Below, piece after piece: positions 36,301-43,251 of a stretch of DNA of 51,095 bases. The DNA is from Paludibacteraceae bacterium (lineage in GTDB: Bacteria; Bacteroidota; Bacteroidia; Bacteroidales; Paludibacteraceae). Under the pieces are notes generated by a model. That model worked only from the letters and a program-made list of their open reading frames with translations. It was not told where the DNA came from and searched no databases. The stretch spans positions 1 through 51,095 of the forward strand of contig JAIKXR010000054.1 in assembly GCA_024683975.1 (NCBI GenBank). The letters are read 5' to 3'. Within the stretch, counting starts at the first letter, position 1; each line of letters starts with the position of its first letter. The position numbers and the translations under genes are program-made.

Positions 36301-38875
36301 CTGAATATGTCAGTGTGTAAGATGTCGGGAAAGTAACCGTTACAGTCGGCGAAGCAGGGGTAGTGTAATCCACTTTCACTTCATAGTCACCGGCAACCGT
36401 TGCACAAATCTGAATGTTCGCCCCAGAAGTGCTTAATGGCTGATTTGCCGCCGTATTGCTCAGCCACCAGTACGAACCACTGGCAGTCAAACCGTACCAT
36501 GTGCTATTGTTAATCAGTTTGAAACTCCAGGCGTCTGCCGTGCCGTCAATACCACTATTGGTGGAACTTACGCTAAACGTGTAGTATGCAACGCTCTCGG
36601 TGGAGTGTCCTGTTTTCTTTTCCAAATTATATTCAGTCGCCCAGTTGTTCCCTGTCAGGTTCGTACCTCCCTTGAGAGTCCACGGGGTTGTCAGATCCTC
36701 TTCGTAGTTGGCGACCACACTTACTGCCGCTCCGTCACCATTCGAGCGGACGGTAATCGGGTTGGCTGTTGCACCGCCGCCGTCAGTACGTGTACCGTTG
36801 GTAATCGTCCAGCCTGCAAAGGTATAGCCTGTACCGGCTGCGGCTGCAGTGATGGTTCGTGTTGTTCCGTAACCAATCGTAGTTGCCGAGTTGGAAACAG
36901 TTGGTGCTGCATATCCCGGAGTGCCTGCGTCATAGGAGCAAGATGTCGAGAGACTTGACATTGTCTCATTAAACGAGGCCGTAACCGTTGTATTGGCAGT
37001 TGGTTTGAAAGTGTTGGCATTTGTACTTGTACCGGAAGTGAAAGAACCTCCGTTAGACGAACTCCAACTTGCGAATGTATAACCTGTACCCGGCGTAGCG
37101 GCAATACTGATACCTGTAATTTGTCCTACTGTTTGCGGAGTGCTGTTTGGTGTTGTCACCGTACCACCTGTGCCTGCTGCAAAAGCAACCGACCAAGTGG
37201 CTTCCACAAACTTCACATAAACAGTAGTGTTACCTGATAGCGTGATGGCATACGGATTGCTTGTTCCTGCAGCACCTATCGCAGATGTGCAAGTAGCATC
37301 GGTGTACCAGCCTTCTACGGTATATCCTGTGTTTGGTGATGCCGTGAAGGTAATACCAGTACCACTCTCGTATGAGGTCCCGCTTGTTATGGCTGCCGAA
37401 GTGGATGTGTTTGTGGCTGCAAGTGAACCGAGCGAAGAGTAACTTGTACCAACGCCGTAAGTGACGGAATAGGTAACAGGATTATAATCCCATTGGGCGT
37501 ACAGAGTGACATCATCATCATAAGTCCAATTGCCTGATGCGTCAGTGTAAGTTGTGCCTGCCACCAATGTGCCATTCGCATTGATAATTTTTGTGCCGGC
37601 ACTCGTCGCATCATAATAACCCGTAAGGTCATAACTTGCGCGGGAAGCATGTGTGACGCTGGTCAGTGTGGAACTGTTATAAGTCGCTGTAGCCGAACCG
37701 CCGGACGCGCCTCCGTTCTTGTCCAAGGTAATGGAATAGGTCTTCGGAGTAAAGGTAGCAGTAACGGTAGAAGCGGAAGTAGGTTTATATGTATTTGACG
37801 CAGTAGATGTAGATGAAACGAAAGAACCTGTACCCGAAGTTACAGCCCAAGATGTGAATGTATAACCCGTAGCAGGAGTAGCCGTGATAGCGCCACCGGT
37901 TATCTGTCCCATTGCTGTTGCGCTACTCGGCGTAACCGTACCACCTGCCGAAGGAGTCTTTGCCGCCGTTACATTGAACTTCTTTTCAGAGAAACGGGCA
38001 TAAACAGTAGTTGCGCCGCGTACAGTATAAGAAGCAGAGGTACTTGTAGAAATGAGTGTGCCATCTGAATAATACCAGCCGTCAAACTGATAACCTGTCG
38101 TTACTGCGCCGCTCAAACTCAACGATACGGTGGATGACAATGCGGCACTTGCATTGCCAGTGACTGTCGAGTTGGACAGTGCAACAGCCCCATCCTGGTC
38201 AGCCGAGTCCCACGCAGTGTTAAAATAGTGGGTTGCCGAGCTGATGCTGGTGCCGTAACAATTGGCGGCATTGCTATAATTGGCAGCGTTTGCTGTCTTT
38301 ACTTGCACAGTAACAGTCTGTGAGGAGTTCAACCCTGTAATACCTGCTTGGTAGTCAATGCTCATTGCTGCTCCATTAGACGATGATGCCTTTGTAATAA
38401 CATAGATGTTGCCGGAATCGATGTCATATGCACTAGTGTATTTTCCTGTGTAGCAAGAGGCATTACCACTAATATTGGTGTAGCCCCAACTACCGCTACC
38501 CCAACTACCACTCGTAGAAAATACCGCGAAATAGTTACAACCATTCCACCAGCCATTATTTGAGGCCCACGCACGATAGAGGTTGGTGTTGGAAACCGGT
38601 GTGTTAAGCTGATAAAGGCTAGTATAATCGTCCTTACCCACAGCAAAATACACATAATTGGTTGTCCCCCAGCCGGTAGCATCGAAGAATATGTTACCTT
38701 GATTGAACCCAATCGCCTTTGCCTCTTGTCCCACTCCGAGTGTGAGGAGGAGAAGTGCGGCGCAAAGGTAGCGCAAGGGTAGCGCAAGGGTAGCGCGAAG
38801 TTTCTTACCTATGCCACCACTATACGGATACGTTATGGAGGCATTGTTTTCTGTTTTAGTAAAAAAGATTTTCAT
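30329..38875 (-). CDS. Giant surface protein with InlB-type repeats (2848 residues)
   Basis: A very large exported protein. After an unusually long basic n-region comes a hydrophobic core and a likely cleavage site after AKA (~54). Residues ~220-1810 contain 13 InlB/Listeria-Bacteroides-type repeats recognisable by motifs such as YQFDGWYYSDG (262), YTVEGWYTDA (518), YTFKGWYTTSDG (1378) and YYFAGWTVTEG (1766). Interleaved are four modules of ~110-125 residues starting with W/Y-x-L/I-x-G and ending VTYP or VTFP (about 732-850, 1015-1126, 1206-1329, 1501-1615), probably beta-sandwich folds. The C-terminal third is a different beta-rich region with RNTYWISFPFDV, and the tail ends HLYIKKGQYIYNAEGKRV, which may be a T9SS-type signal. 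Likely a cell-surface adhesin or structural protein; the ligand is unknown. Codons 27-37 are an 11-bp tandem repeat. Confidence 0.85.
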   Translation of the reverse strand: MKIFFTKTENNASITYPYSGGIGKKLRATLALPLRYLCAALLLLTLGVGQEAKAIGFNQGNIFFDATGWGTTNYVYFAVGKDDYTSLYQLNTPVSNTNLYRAWASNNGWWNGCNYFAVFSTSGSWGSGSWGYTNISGNASCYTGKYTSAYDIDSGNIYVITKASSSNGAAMSIDYQAGITGLNSSQTVTVQVKTANAANYSNAANCYGTSISSATHYFNTAWDSADQDGAVALSNSTVTGNASAALSSTVSLSLSGAVTTGYQFDGWYYSDGTLISTSTSASYTVRGATTVYARFSEKKFNVTAAKTPSAGGTVTPSSATAMGQITGGAITATPATGYTFTSWAVTSGTGSFVSSTSTASNTYKPTSASTVTATFTPKTYSITLDKNGGASGGSATATYNSSTLTSVTHASRASYDLTGYYDATSAGTKIINANGTLVAGTTYTDASGNWTYDDDVTLYAQWDYNPVTYSVTYGVGTSYSSLGSLAATNTSTSAAITSGTSYESGTGITFTASPNTGYTVEGWYTDATCTSAIGAAGTSNPYAITLSGNTTVYVKFVEATWSVAFAAGTGGTVTTPNSTPQTVGQITGISIAATPGTGYTFASWSSSNGGSFTSGTSTNANTFKPTANTTVTASFNETMSSLSTSCSYDAGTPGYAAPTVSNSATTIGYGTTRTITAAAAGTGYTFAGWTITNGTRTDGGGATANPITVRSNGDGAAVSVVANYEEDLTTPWTLKGGTNLTGNNWATEYNLEKKTGHSTESVAYYTFSVSSTNSGIDGTADAWSFKLINNSTWYGLTASGSYWWLSNTAANQPLSTSGANIQICATVAGDYEVKVDYTTPASPTVTVTFPTSYTLTYSVGTVPGNNGSISTSPSTASGSQVLSGTNITLTAPAAKTGYTWSGWYTNSAGSEGKINDTNRAITVTMNAAKTLYACYTEDKYTVAFNNGDHGTVSPSGDQQVGVSGTSVTATPAAGWRFVDWSKTGAGVSLSSTTTNPTTVTASCTGSVTPNYAHHYILRGSTVANDATTAGMAGWSATDNSSYASATISDGVMTITANLTSAGTQYKFMIYDFVNSSYSGQTGTGEMSDGDTWTLNGSNDVKLTTTVAGTYTFVYNTSTGSMTVTYPAETGYTVTANASAGGAAGAASYTAYQYTTTAITATPSTGYYFTGWEATSGSVDFADASSASTTINGVTAAATIRANFAPIWRILGSEASNTSTGTDGFGGWDKDNTTATIVNIGTNLSSKDTGYVELTLEANKNYEFKMLDRQGAGTYYGNGGDKVYYMDYGNHTAWGFGTDKSYNCGITTAGAGNYKFAWNMTDKTLTVTYPTSYTVTFGMGTGGSEVTATVEDATTITSGQYAAAGKDITFTQTPSTGYTFKGWYTTSDGNSAVTGMGTSDAVYDDIAANINVYAQYTEGLHTVTVTAGEHGSITTPAGGSGSTVSAGVSTGAAVVAAVADYGYYFQGWTVESGSATFADASALSTTVYATADATIKANFVSHWTIAGGDSGDSDGADAMGDWSTVANGIDNFEEVNSEWIGYADIDLPANTTFWFKVRDLFNSNWYGNTGEMTIDNSTGWEMRTDESTNCRITTAGKGTYRFTWNETTHHLTVTYPPSYTVSYSVYTFLGNDESNSESTTGGSISSVVDGDAIALTSGKYVVSGGTAVFTHAAATTNYHFAGWYSDAACETAYVDGEGGAAIADEVLTLTVSGNKTVYAKFAENMTTVNIAHNTHGHVELGGATVTYLTAGTVTTRSITAIPDAGYYFAGWTVTEGSDFTPSATGEDNTTITVTGRGAGETTGQTLTANFVELDKVYFRNWNADSSEPLWENVYVYFNIYYEDDCAKSNASSDSIAAMTQEGASNVYWAYIPRQTTRSGRSANIAFSNHNFGANYKFYSEEAVMRGDYRKGLDMFVPQHGSSSTGNETKYYNGYWKHHNAAVDSDAGYRIERYTGSGYTQPADNGGDRVKFLVAGENTVQYQLRIDNLTSGHNNYMIYSLAGIHYVTFDSSPSETGYTITTSNFSDIGLSEYNSGSPRFYITPTSENIYTLTIDMSGDVMRLTVTYPVSVGDHRLKHTYTSGSAKSTYSDVIKSTDATKKLSMYFDNTTSHSPSLKLQKCTALNNGVPTWGSETTVAMTGVKADTMGVFVFDLAVDGDAGSISNTAPYDGEYYVKADSLPGNWSNYKQNVMLLNTNTFDKDKPTTFDRYMCHWYGNGNGSYNTNIKCVVANEYNNQLTDTLFGDAVIGMENQTLPNPGNVRFSYNSTTNELKRTYINGASDWMDEFLLVSGSYRIKATDGTALHNNDTTLHDENNWTYQVDIKAAANSNVLLTAKFNNQRQLLLGSTSFTDSVQIVGGSSDKSYNMRLVYDFKTDYLIAGYLAGDNTFAEDDAIYSDVLIIRQEQGPAEQIKFATGKKLTKVQTVYGVMQFRKSYLTDGSLSRYSRNTYWISFPFDVKLSDVVGFGSYGTQWIIQYYDGAGRASKGLWKETPTYWTHVSAAQREAGFVMKANVGYILSLSLNNTSASSNIWDNGVTLVSLYFPSKDPVQTIDGELPEAGAYVVPAHPVTFQGAERDNRSYKDAHWNVIGVPSYANVTKAVNSATEINENDVPFLYTYNFTTNRMTPANVATDVIFGATQSYLVQYAGTINWRLTTIPLGMAARRNQTAENDSYTLCLNLDKEDENMDKAYIRFTDDATVGLDMNKDLTKNFNSGIDNIYTICEDVELAAQILPLGDETVYIPVGVKAASDGTCTFSMPAGTDGLEVYLFDREANKHINMLTSTYDADLTKGDINDRFVLEVRRAQMPTGIFTTDNADEDVTKYMHNGHLYIKKGQYIYNAEGKRVTNVQ
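38763..38795. repeat. Three tandem 11-bp units inside the signal-peptide region of the giant gene
   Basis: On the plus strand the units are CAAAGGTAGCG, CAAGGGTAGCG and CAAGGGTAGCG. On the coding strand they encode RATLALPLRYL, each unit read in a different frame. Because 11 is not a multiple of 3, gain or loss of one unit would shift the frame near the start of an 8.5-kb gene. Confidence 0.88.
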
Positions 38876-39121
38876 ATCGTTATGTATTTTGAATATTATT
38901 CCCGCTGTTAGGTATTGTCATGTCTCTGTCTTATCATTCGCCATATCGTCACCAAATATATCCCCTACATATAGCCTGCTCGCTTTTCAGTATTTATGCA
39001 AACATATGCAGCCCGCGTTCGGCAAACACTACAGGTGTATAACGGACTTTATTTGTTTCACAGTTATTACAATTTGCGATAAGAAACGAGGATAAATCAT
39101 ACCTGCATATTTTTAAGCGGG

Positions 39122-39153
39122 CAAATGTACGACATTTTGCTAAATACAACAAG
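39122..39153 (-). promoter_or_regulatory. Possible promoter of the giant surface-protein operon
   Basis: On the minus strand CTTG (39150-39153, one mismatch to TTTG), 20 nt and TACATTTG (39122-39129) resemble the consensus. It lies about 245 nt before the start codon, so a long leader would follow. Weaker alternatives exist closer to the gene (TATATTTG at 38953-38960, TATGTTTG at 38999-39006) without well-placed upstream boxes. Confidence 0.35.
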
Positions 39154-39489
39154 CAAAAAGGATATTTTTTTTGATTTTTTTATTTTTTTGCGACATTTTG
39201 CAGTATTTTTGTCGGCGGGATAGAAAGAGAATACGAGTAAGAACAGAGTGGATATTTTTGGGCAATTTATGAATGTTATGGATGATTGTTGGCAATTTGT
39301 ATTAAAAACAAAACACAAATTATTCATAGATTTTTGAATCAAGTTTCGCAAGTTGTAATTTCTTATCCGACACATTTTATAGTGGCGTGTATTTTGCGTA
39401 TTGGGAACAATAGGAACTATTGACGACCATTGATTAAAAATATTACATTATTTCTTCCGCATCACATCCGGCTTATTTTCGGTTAATTA

Positions 39490-39533
39490 CATAACCTTTA
39501 CATAACCTTCACATAACCTTCGCATAACCTAAA
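39490..39533. repeat. Four tandem 11-bp units
   Basis: Units CATAACCTTTA, CATAACCTTCA, CATAACCTTCG and CATAACCTAAA lie head to tail between the divergent giant gene and carboxypeptidase-regulatory gene. The period is the same as in the arrays at 2581, 4079, 38763 and 41270, with unrelated sequence. Confidence 0.9.
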
Positions 39534-39771
39534 ATTTACAAACTGTTGATATTCCGTCAATTACAAAAATCAATATCGCGACCGGTGATCATCGCAAAAA
39601 AGTACAGCACTTAACGCATATTAAAATGACCATTTTCAGCCGGTTACAATCAAAATCTGATGACCAAAATCGTTTCAATGTCGCGTCAGAGACACGATTC
39701 AATCAACTTGCGAAACTTAATTTTTTTGATATTCTGATATGTGGAAGTTTAGAAACAGAATCACTGTGACT

Positions 39772-41211
39772 ATGAAAGAGAGAGGTATCTATCAAATATG
39801 GAGAAAAGCACTGCCGATAGTGGTCTGTGGGTTGTTGTGCATCTCCGAATACGATGTATCAGCAAGGAACTTAAGAGAATCAGACTTACCGAAAGACAGT
39901 TACCATTATAATTTATTATTCGAACAGGGAACATATACACATGAAACAATAGCACATAGCGGGACATCCTCATCCGGGCAAACAAACACCGATACAGAGG
40001 AAGTGACACCTCCCGACAAGCGGGTGACATATATGGGTCGCGTGAGAGACACAGAGGGACGTGCTATATCGTTTGCGACCGTCTATCCGATAGCACAGCC
40101 AGAGGCGGGTACAGCGACAAACGACAGCGGAGTGTTCGTTTTCAGTTGTAACCTGCCCGGAGAGTCAGAGGTGGTCATATCGTTCATAGGTTACGAGAAA
40201 CAGACAGTGCCGTTAAGCACATTTGCCAAAGACACCACTACGATAACACTTATCGAACAGCCGATCAAACTTGAAGAGACGGTGGTATCCGCCAAAAAGA
40301 CGAAGCACAAGAACAAGCGCAAAGAGATGGCCTACCTGCTTCACCAAGTGTATATGCAGATGGAGGCGGACTTCAGCGATGATCCTTTCGAGAGCCGCAT
40401 AGTGAGCGATGTGAAGATGGATTCGCAGGGCGAGGCGTGGGGTATGGAGCAGATGATAGCGCGAATGGTGACACTCCCCGAACAGGCAAAGAAGGGCAAG
40501 GACAGTGTACAACTGCAGGGGCAGTTCTGCAAAAGATACTTTGACCCTGCGATAAGACAGCTGGCAGACACCATATTAGCGAGCGGCGAGCTGGACAAGA
40601 AGACGCGAAGGTTTGCCGCTGCGGTTGATTCGGGAGTGACGGTACACAGGGCGCTGTGGGCAGTGGCTAATGCGAGGTACGATCTGAAAGAAGCGACCAA
40701 AGACCTGCGACACTGGGAGGTGAAGAACGAGAATGACGGCGAGACAGTACTGACACATACGGACAAGAAGGACTTTTTAGGTATATACAAGATGGTGTTC
40801 AGCAAGCACTTCATACTTGACAGCGAGACACTCTCAATAAAAAAATACAGCCAGCAGTTGGAAGTATGGGTGAACATACCTTTCGGTATGAAACTGAAGG
40901 GCGAACAGCTGCAACTGCTTAACCTTCTGAATATGGGAGAGGAGAAGATTGAGAAATTCAGGCTGAAGAAGATGCATTCGGTGATACAACTCAACTGCAT
41001 TTATCAACGTACAGACGGTCATTTGTACCCGTTGGAGAAGAACCTGTACGTGGACGGGACACTGACGAGCAGCAAGAAGATGCAGATGGAGATACCCGTT
41101 TCCATACGCGCCACTCAGCGTGCCATTCAAACCAAGACACACGATGTCAATGCGTTGAGACGAGATGAGATGACCCGCAGGATGAGGCGAGTGATTGTGG
41201 AGATTTATTAA
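39772..41211 (+). CDS. Exported protein with carboxypeptidase-regulatory-like domain
   Basis: A 479-residue protein with an N-terminal hydrophobic segment (ALPIVVCGLLCISEY) likely acting as a signal, then a carboxypeptidase-regulatory-like beta-sandwich (~85-165: YMGRVRDTEGRAISFATVYP, SFIGYEKQTVPL). The sequence IKLEETVVSAKK follows, as at the start of many TonB-dependent receptors, but no plug or barrel follows. Residues ~190-479 are mostly helical and charged, with an alpha/beta part near the end, and I do not recognise them. An upstream in-frame ATG at 39739 is an alternative start. Flanked by repeat arrays; probably a single gene. Function unknown. Confidence 0.7.
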   Translation: MKERGIYQIWRKALPIVVCGLLCISEYDVSARNLRESDLPKDSYHYNLLFEQGTYTHETIAHSGTSSSGQTNTDTEEVTPPDKRVTYMGRVRDTEGRAISFATVYPIAQPEAGTATNDSGVFVFSCNLPGESEVVISFIGYEKQTVPLSTFAKDTTTITLIEQPIKLEETVVSAKKTKHKNKRKEMAYLLHQVYMQMEADFSDDPFESRIVSDVKMDSQGEAWGMEQMIARMVTLPEQAKKGKDSVQLQGQFCKRYFDPAIRQLADTILASGELDKKTRRFAAAVDSGVTVHRALWAVANARYDLKEATKDLRHWEVKNENDGETVLTHTDKKDFLGIYKMVFSKHFILDSETLSIKKYSQQLEVWVNIPFGMKLKGEQLQLLNLLNMGEEKIEKFRLKKMHSVIQLNCIYQRTDGHLYPLEKNLYVDGTLTSSKKMQMEIPVSIRATQRAIQTKTHDVNALRRDEMTRRMRRVIVEIY

Positions 41212-41269
41212 ATGGAGAAACTTCCTATTCCTTTTTTCAAATTATGACATAGTATGGCAAAAGCAGCGG

Positions 41270-41313
41270 TGACTGTCGGCTCACCGTCGGCTCACTGTCG
41301 GCTCACTGTCGGC
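41270..41313. repeat. Four tandem 11-bp units
   Basis: Units TGACTGTCGGC, TCACCGTCGGC, TCACTGTCGGC and TCACTGTCGGC lie head to tail between the carboxypeptidase-regulatory gene and the MscS gene. This array is GC-rich, unlike the other 11-bp arrays of the window. Confidence 0.9.
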
Positions 41314-41344
41314 GAGATAAGCAAACACACAGGGAAAGATAATT

Positions 41345-41393
41345 GGGAACTGGGAACTGAGAACTGAGAATTGAGGATTGAGGATGGGGGATG
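41345..41393. repeat. Seven degenerate tandem heptamers
   Basis: Consecutive 7-bp units GGGAACT, GGGAACT, GAGAACT, GAGAATT, GAGGATT, GAGGATG and GGGGATG, each differing from its neighbour by one base at most steps. The array starts 31 bp after the 11-bp array and ends 36 bp before the MscS start codon, so it probably lies in the leader or promoter region of that gene. Confidence 0.88.
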
Positions 41394-41429
41394 ATGAAAG
41401 GCAGAAAGTTAACCAAAAAGATATAAGAT

Positions 41430-42422
41430 ATGTTGTTAGAAGTGGATTTGACCCAGCCTAAAGTGATTCCTCCGGATTCATTAAGACAGGTGACACATGA
41501 AATGTTCGCACAAATGCAGAGTGATCCGGAAACGTTCTGGCACACAGCATTGCAGAGTTTGATAACGTTCGGAATGAAAGTACTGGCTGCACTGCTTATA
41601 TATATGGTAGGCAGTTGGCTGATAAGCAAAATCAAGAAGATGCTCCAGCGTTCTTTCACACGCCGGAACACAGAGCGGACTATAGCATCATTCACCACAT
41701 CGGCCGTAACGATATCCCTGACGGTGATGTTAGTGATAGTAACGGTAAGCACTCTTGGTGTGGATACGACATCATTAGCTGCGCTGTTAGCGGCTGGCGG
41801 TATGGCGATAGGCATGGCGTTGTCGGGAACGGTACAGAACTTTGCCGGCGGCATAATGCTGCTGATATTCAAGCCCTTCAAGGCAGGCGACTTCATCAGC
41901 GCACAAGACGTGAGCGGCACAGTAATGGAGGTAAATATAACAGCGACAAAGATATTGACGATAGACAACCGCGTCATTGTACTACCCAACGGGGCATTGT
42001 CAAACGGGTCGGTAGATAACTATTCCGCCCGTCCGTTGCGGAGGGTTGATTGGAACGTCAGTGTCGCCTACGGCAGCGATGCCGAGGGGTGCAAGAGGGC
42101 TATTCTGGAGTTGCTGTCCACAGACAAGCGTGTTCTTCAAGCCGATACGAATACCGATGAGTTGTATAAAGAGTTTGACGCAAAGAACTACCAGCTGTCA
42201 GTGATTGGTTATAAGATGGAGAGCATACCAGCTCCTTTTGTGGCATTGAGTTCGCTTAACTCCAATGATATAACCTTTGTTGTGCGCGCATGGGTAAGGA
42301 GTACGGACTATTGGGATGTATATTTCTACATGAACGAGACATTCTACACAGAGCTGCCCAAGCGCGGGTACGAGTTTGCCTTCCCGCACATGGACGTTAC
42401 AATGCTCAAAACAGAAGAATAA
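41430..42422 (+). CDS. MscS-family mechanosensitive ion channel
   Basis: A 330-residue small-conductance mechanosensitive channel that opens on membrane tension and protects against osmotic down-shock. Hydrophobic segments are seen near residues 45-70 and 85-115. The pore-lining helix has the Gly/Ala-rich pattern of MscS (SLAALLAAGGMAIGMALSG), followed by the conserved NFAGGIMLLIFKPFKAGDFI and the beta domain with VLPNGALSNGSVDNYS. A clear hairpin terminator follows at 42468-42506, so it is probably a single gene. Two short-repeat arrays lie just upstream. Confidence 0.92.
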   Translation: MLLEVDLTQPKVIPPDSLRQVTHEMFAQMQSDPETFWHTALQSLITFGMKVLAALLIYMVGSWLISKIKKMLQRSFTRRNTERTIASFTTSAVTISLTVMLVIVTVSTLGVDTTSLAALLAAGGMAIGMALSGTVQNFAGGIMLLIFKPFKAGDFISAQDVSGTVMEVNITATKILTIDNRVIVLPNGALSNGSVDNYSARPLRRVDWNVSVAYGSDAEGCKRAILELLSTDKRVLQADTNTDELYKEFDAKNYQLSVIGYKMESIPAPFVALSSLNSNDITFVVRAWVRSTDYWDVYFYMNETFYTELPKRGYEFAFPHMDVTMLKTEE

Positions 42423-42467
42423 AACACTGGATTAACCGAAGAGTCATCACGTTGCTATTTACAAGGC

Positions 42468-42506
42468 AGAATAGACCTTTCGTATAACAAGGTCTATTCT
42501 TTTTTA
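42468..42506 (+). terminator. Terminator of the MscS gene
   Basis: A perfect 12-bp stem (42468-42479 with 42489-42500) with a 9-nt loop is followed by a run of T to 42506. It separates the channel gene from the RND pump operon. Confidence 0.88.
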
Positions 42507-42631
42507 CAGATTTTAGAAAATATCTCTTGCTATGGCACGGATTTTGTTATATAAAATTGGCATTGAAAACTTTTAGAACGCATATAGTTTCCACGTGTAC
42601 TTTTTACACCCTAATACAACGCTACCCGGTT

Positions 42632-43237
42632 ATGGACGCACAACGCAACAAAATCATTCAATTAGCCTGTGAGCGATTCAAGCAGTACGGCATCCGCAGC
42701 GTGTCCATTGACGACCTGTGCCACGAATTGGGAATGTCCAAAAAGACCTTCTACGTCTATTTCAAGCAAAAGGACGAACTGGTACTCGCTGTCCTTCACA
42801 CGATACACGAGACACACAGCACCAATATCGAACACACATTTAGCGGGAAAAGCACCTTGGAGTGCGTGAGGCAGATTATGGACTTTATGCAAAGTTTCAG
42901 CGATGTTCACCAAGAGCCGCCTTTTGCCTACGACCTGCAGAAGTACTACCCTGACATCTACCGCGAACATATTGACAAGGTGCGCCGCATCACCCGAGAT
43001 TTCATTACCAGCCACATTGAGCAGGGTATTGCCGAGGGGGTCTATCGCAACGACCTTGACATTGAGATGTGCTCTATCTTTTTTGTACTTATGCAGCAAG
43101 CCTACATACAGAATATCAACCATGTCCACAATGTCAGCCCCAAGCGCGTGGCTACTTTCACCATAGACAGTTTTCTGCGCACTGTCTTAAGCGAGGAAGG
43201 ACTGCGGCAAGTGGATCAAATGCGCAAACAAAATTAG
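42632..43237 (+). CDS. TetR/AcrR-family transcriptional regulator
   Basis: A 201-residue regulator with an N-terminal helix-turn-helix (SVSIDDLCHELGMSKKTF, YVYFKQKDEL) and a helical ligand-binding domain. The frame is open from 42527, but Met at 42632 (MDAQRNKI) gives the normal TetR N-terminus. It lies 14 nt before the TolC gene of an RND efflux operon, so it probably controls that pump, most likely as a repressor released by a pump substrate (inference from position and family). No operator palindrome was identified in its upstream region. Confidence 0.9.
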   Translation: MDAQRNKIIQLACERFKQYGIRSVSIDDLCHELGMSKKTFYVYFKQKDELVLAVLHTIHETHSTNIEHTFSGKSTLECVRQIMDFMQSFSDVHQEPPFAYDLQKYYPDIYREHIDKVRRITRDFITSHIEQGIAEGVYRNDLDIEMCSIFFVLMQQAYIQNINHVHNVSPKRVATFTIDSFLRTVLSEEGLRQVDQMRKQN

Positions 43238-43251
43238 TACACCATAAGACC

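Larger units (their letters stand above)
38876..39771. other. Long AT-rich intergenic region between divergent genes
   Basis: About 900 bp without a convincing gene, between the giant gene (-) and the carboxypeptidase-regulatory protein gene (+). It holds a possible promoter for the giant gene (39122-39153), an 11-bp tandem repeat (39490-39533) and long A/T runs around 39160-39240. A 92-codon minus-strand open frame at 39097-39375 has no recognisable features and is probably chance. I found no clear plus-strand promoter. Confidence 0.6.

Noticed and set aside
39097..39375. 92-codon minus-strand open frame in the long intergenic region
   Set aside because: Composition follows the AT-rich background (Lys/Ile/Phe runs), no family likeness, and it overlaps the possible promoter of the giant gene.
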